From assembly GCA_036250195.1 (NCBI GenBank), contig JAVHZZ010000012.1:90104591-90168590 (forward strand): DNA of 64,000 nt, in the 5' to 3' direction. A program made the position numbers and the translations under genes. A model generated the notes under the pieces. It saw only the letters and a list, made by a program, of their open reading frames with translations, had not been told where the DNA came from and did no database searches. This document shows, piece by piece, positions 62,401 through 64,000 of the stretch. Numbering within the stretch: the stretch's first letter is position 1; every line of letters starts with the position of its first letter. The DNA comes from Mixophyes australis. Lineage: Eukaryota > Chordata > Amphibia > Anura > Limnodynastidae.

Positions 62401-64000
62401 GATTCATGATTCAATTCATGAATCAAGTCATTATTAAATTCATTATTTATTATTCAATTCATGATTCGATTCATGATTCATGATTCAATTCATGATTCAT
62501 AATTCAATTTATGATTCATGATTCGATTAATGATTCATGATTCTATTCATGATTCATGATTCGATTCATGATTCATGATTCGATTCATAATTCATGATTC
62601 ATGATTCAATTCATGATTCATGATTCATTCATGATTCATGATTCATTCATAATTCATGATTCATGATTCAATTCATGATTCATGATTCATGACTCATGAT
62701 TCATGATTCAATTCATGATTCAATTCATGATTCATGATTTAATTCATGATTCATAATTCATGATTCAGTTCATGATTCAATTCATGATTCATGATTCAAT
62801 TCATGATTCATGATTTAATTCATGATTCATGATTCATGATTCATTTAATGATTCATGATTCATGATTTATGATTTAATTCATGATTCATGGACCAATTCA
62901 TGATTCATGATTCGATTCATGATTCATGTCTCAATTCATGTTTTATGATTCAATTCATGATTCATGATCCGATTTAGGATTCATGATTCAATTCATGATT
63001 CAAGTCATTACTAAATTCATTATTTATTATTCAATTCATGATTCGATTCATGATTCATGATTCAATTCATGATTCATAATTCAATTTATGATTCATGATT
63101 CGATTAATGATTCATGATTCTATTCATGATTCATGATTCGATTCATGATTCATGATTCGATTCATGATTCAAGATTCATGATTCGATTCATGATTCTTGA
63201 TTCATGATTCGATTTATGATTCTTGAATCATGATTCGAGTCATGATTCATGATTTGATTCATGATTCATGATTCAATTCATGATTCATGATTCAAATCAT
63301 GATTCATGATTCAATTAATGATTCATGATTCATGATTAATGAATCATGATTCATGATTCATGATTCAATTCATGATTAATGAATCATGATTTAATTTAAT
63401 TCATGATTCATGATTCGATTAATGATTCATGATTCAATTCATGTTTCATGATTCATGATTTGATTCATGATTCAATTCATGATTCATGATTCAATTCATG
63501 ATTCAATTCATGATTCATGATTCGATTCGTGATTCATGATTCATGATTCATGATTGAATTCATGGTTCATGATTTGATTCATGTTTCATGATTCAATTCA
63601 TGATTCATGATTCAATTCATGATTTGTGATTCATGATTCAATTCATGATTCATGAATCATGATTAAATTTAATTCATGATTCATGATTCAATTCATGATT
63701 CATGATTCAATTAATGATTCATGATTTAATTCATGATTCATGATTCAATTCATTATTCATGATTCATGATTTGATTCATAATTCATGTTTCAAGATTCAT
63801 GATTTGATTCATAATTCATGATTCAATTCATGATTCATGATTCATGATTCATGATTCAATTCATGATTCATGATTCAATTCATGATTCAATTCATTATTC
63901 ATGATTCAATTCGTGATTCAAGATTTATGATTCAATTCATGATTTATGATTCATGATTCAATTCATGATTCATGATTCATTCATAATTCATGATTCATAA

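Larger units (their letters stand above)
39596..62894. repeat. Higher-order repeat zone marked by GGACC, roughly 2.1-2.5 kb units
   Basis: The rare string GGACC occurs at 39596, 43671, 46007, 46656, 48347, 48955, 50723, 53089, 55274, 57668, 59741, 60418, 62186 and 62890. Main steps are 2336, 2340, 2376, 2366, 2185, 2394 and 2073 bp, with extra short-spaced copies at 46656, 48955, 60418 and 62890. Each is followed, with the exception of 46656 and 59741, by CATGTCTCAATTCATG and ATCCGATTTAGGATTC. Near the right edge a further displacement of 2270 bp is seen (GTTTCAAG at 61517 and 63787; CATGAATC at 61381 and 63651). Confidence 0.85.
32080..64000. repeat. Heptamer/pentamer satellite array, right arm
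   Basis: The same ATTCATG/ATTCA satellite as the left arm, in the same orientation, continuing to the right edge. It differs in its higher-order markers. The left-arm phrase CATTCATTATTCTATTC is nearly absent (one copy near 40566). GGACCAATTC, ATTTAATGCTT, ATCCGATTTAGGATTC and GAATCATGATTAAATTTAA are the recurring signatures. From about 39.6 kb the markers recur mostly every 2.1-2.5 kb. There is no gene, no second transposable element and no long non-satellite stretch anywhere in these 31.9 kb. Confidence 0.97.

Noticed and set aside
1..64000. Telomere or proven centromere
   Set aside because: The heptamer lacks the G-rich strand of telomeric repeats, and nothing in the sequence alone shows centromere function; long satellite arrays also occur in pericentromeric and other heterochromatin.

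Overview
This window is eukaryotic, non-coding satellite DNA with one transposable-element insertion. I found no protein-coding gene, rRNA, tRNA, CRISPR array or prokaryotic feature. About 62 of the 64 kb (1-30139 and 32080-64000) is a single A/T-rich satellite made of the heptamer ATTCATG mixed with the pentamer ATTCA and point variants (ATTCG, ATTTA, ATTAATG). Common phrases are 12, 19 and 26 bp long (7+5, 7+7+5, 7+7+7+5). Because 7 is not a multiple of 3 and the unit contains TGA on both strands, every reading frame is closed within a few units, which explains why the array has no ORFs.

The only other sequence is a 1940-bp island at 30140-32079 with much higher GC. It begins TGTCAC and ends GTGACA (5'-TG...CA-3') and is flanked by identical 5-bp CATGA direct repeats. 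It has a TATA-like box near its left end and no gag/pol coding. I read it as a solo LTR of an LTR retrotransposon, plausibly Ty3/gypsy-like. Its layout resembles the long, repeat-rich LTRs I associate with amphibian (frog) genomes, but the host assignment is inference and untested. The same satellite phrase without the insertion, carrying one CATGA, occurs at three other places in the array (about 33201, 41403 and 47628). The insertion and its target-site duplication can therefore be read directly from the window.

The satellite has layered higher-order structure. Zone L (1 to about 27 kb) is marked by the phrase CATTCATTATTCTATTC and contains displaced copies at about 3.3, 4.1 and 7.5 kb plus nested 128-, 136-, 268- and 742-bp duplications. 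Zone M (about 27-41 kb) is marked by CGTGACTCAAG, and the LTR lies within it. Zone R (about 39.6-64 kb) is marked by GGACCAATTC and ATTTAATGCTT. It is built from roughly 2.1-2.5 kb higher-order units, including a 2.33-kb tandem pair (about 41.86-46.52 kb) and a nearly identical 4.55/4.58-kb tandem pair (about 50.35-59.48 kb). The likely history is heptamer expansion, repeated segmental duplication by unequal exchange, and a later single LTR insertion reduced to a solo LTR. Nothing here looks like a new gene system; the interest is in satellite evolution and the LTR's internal architecture.
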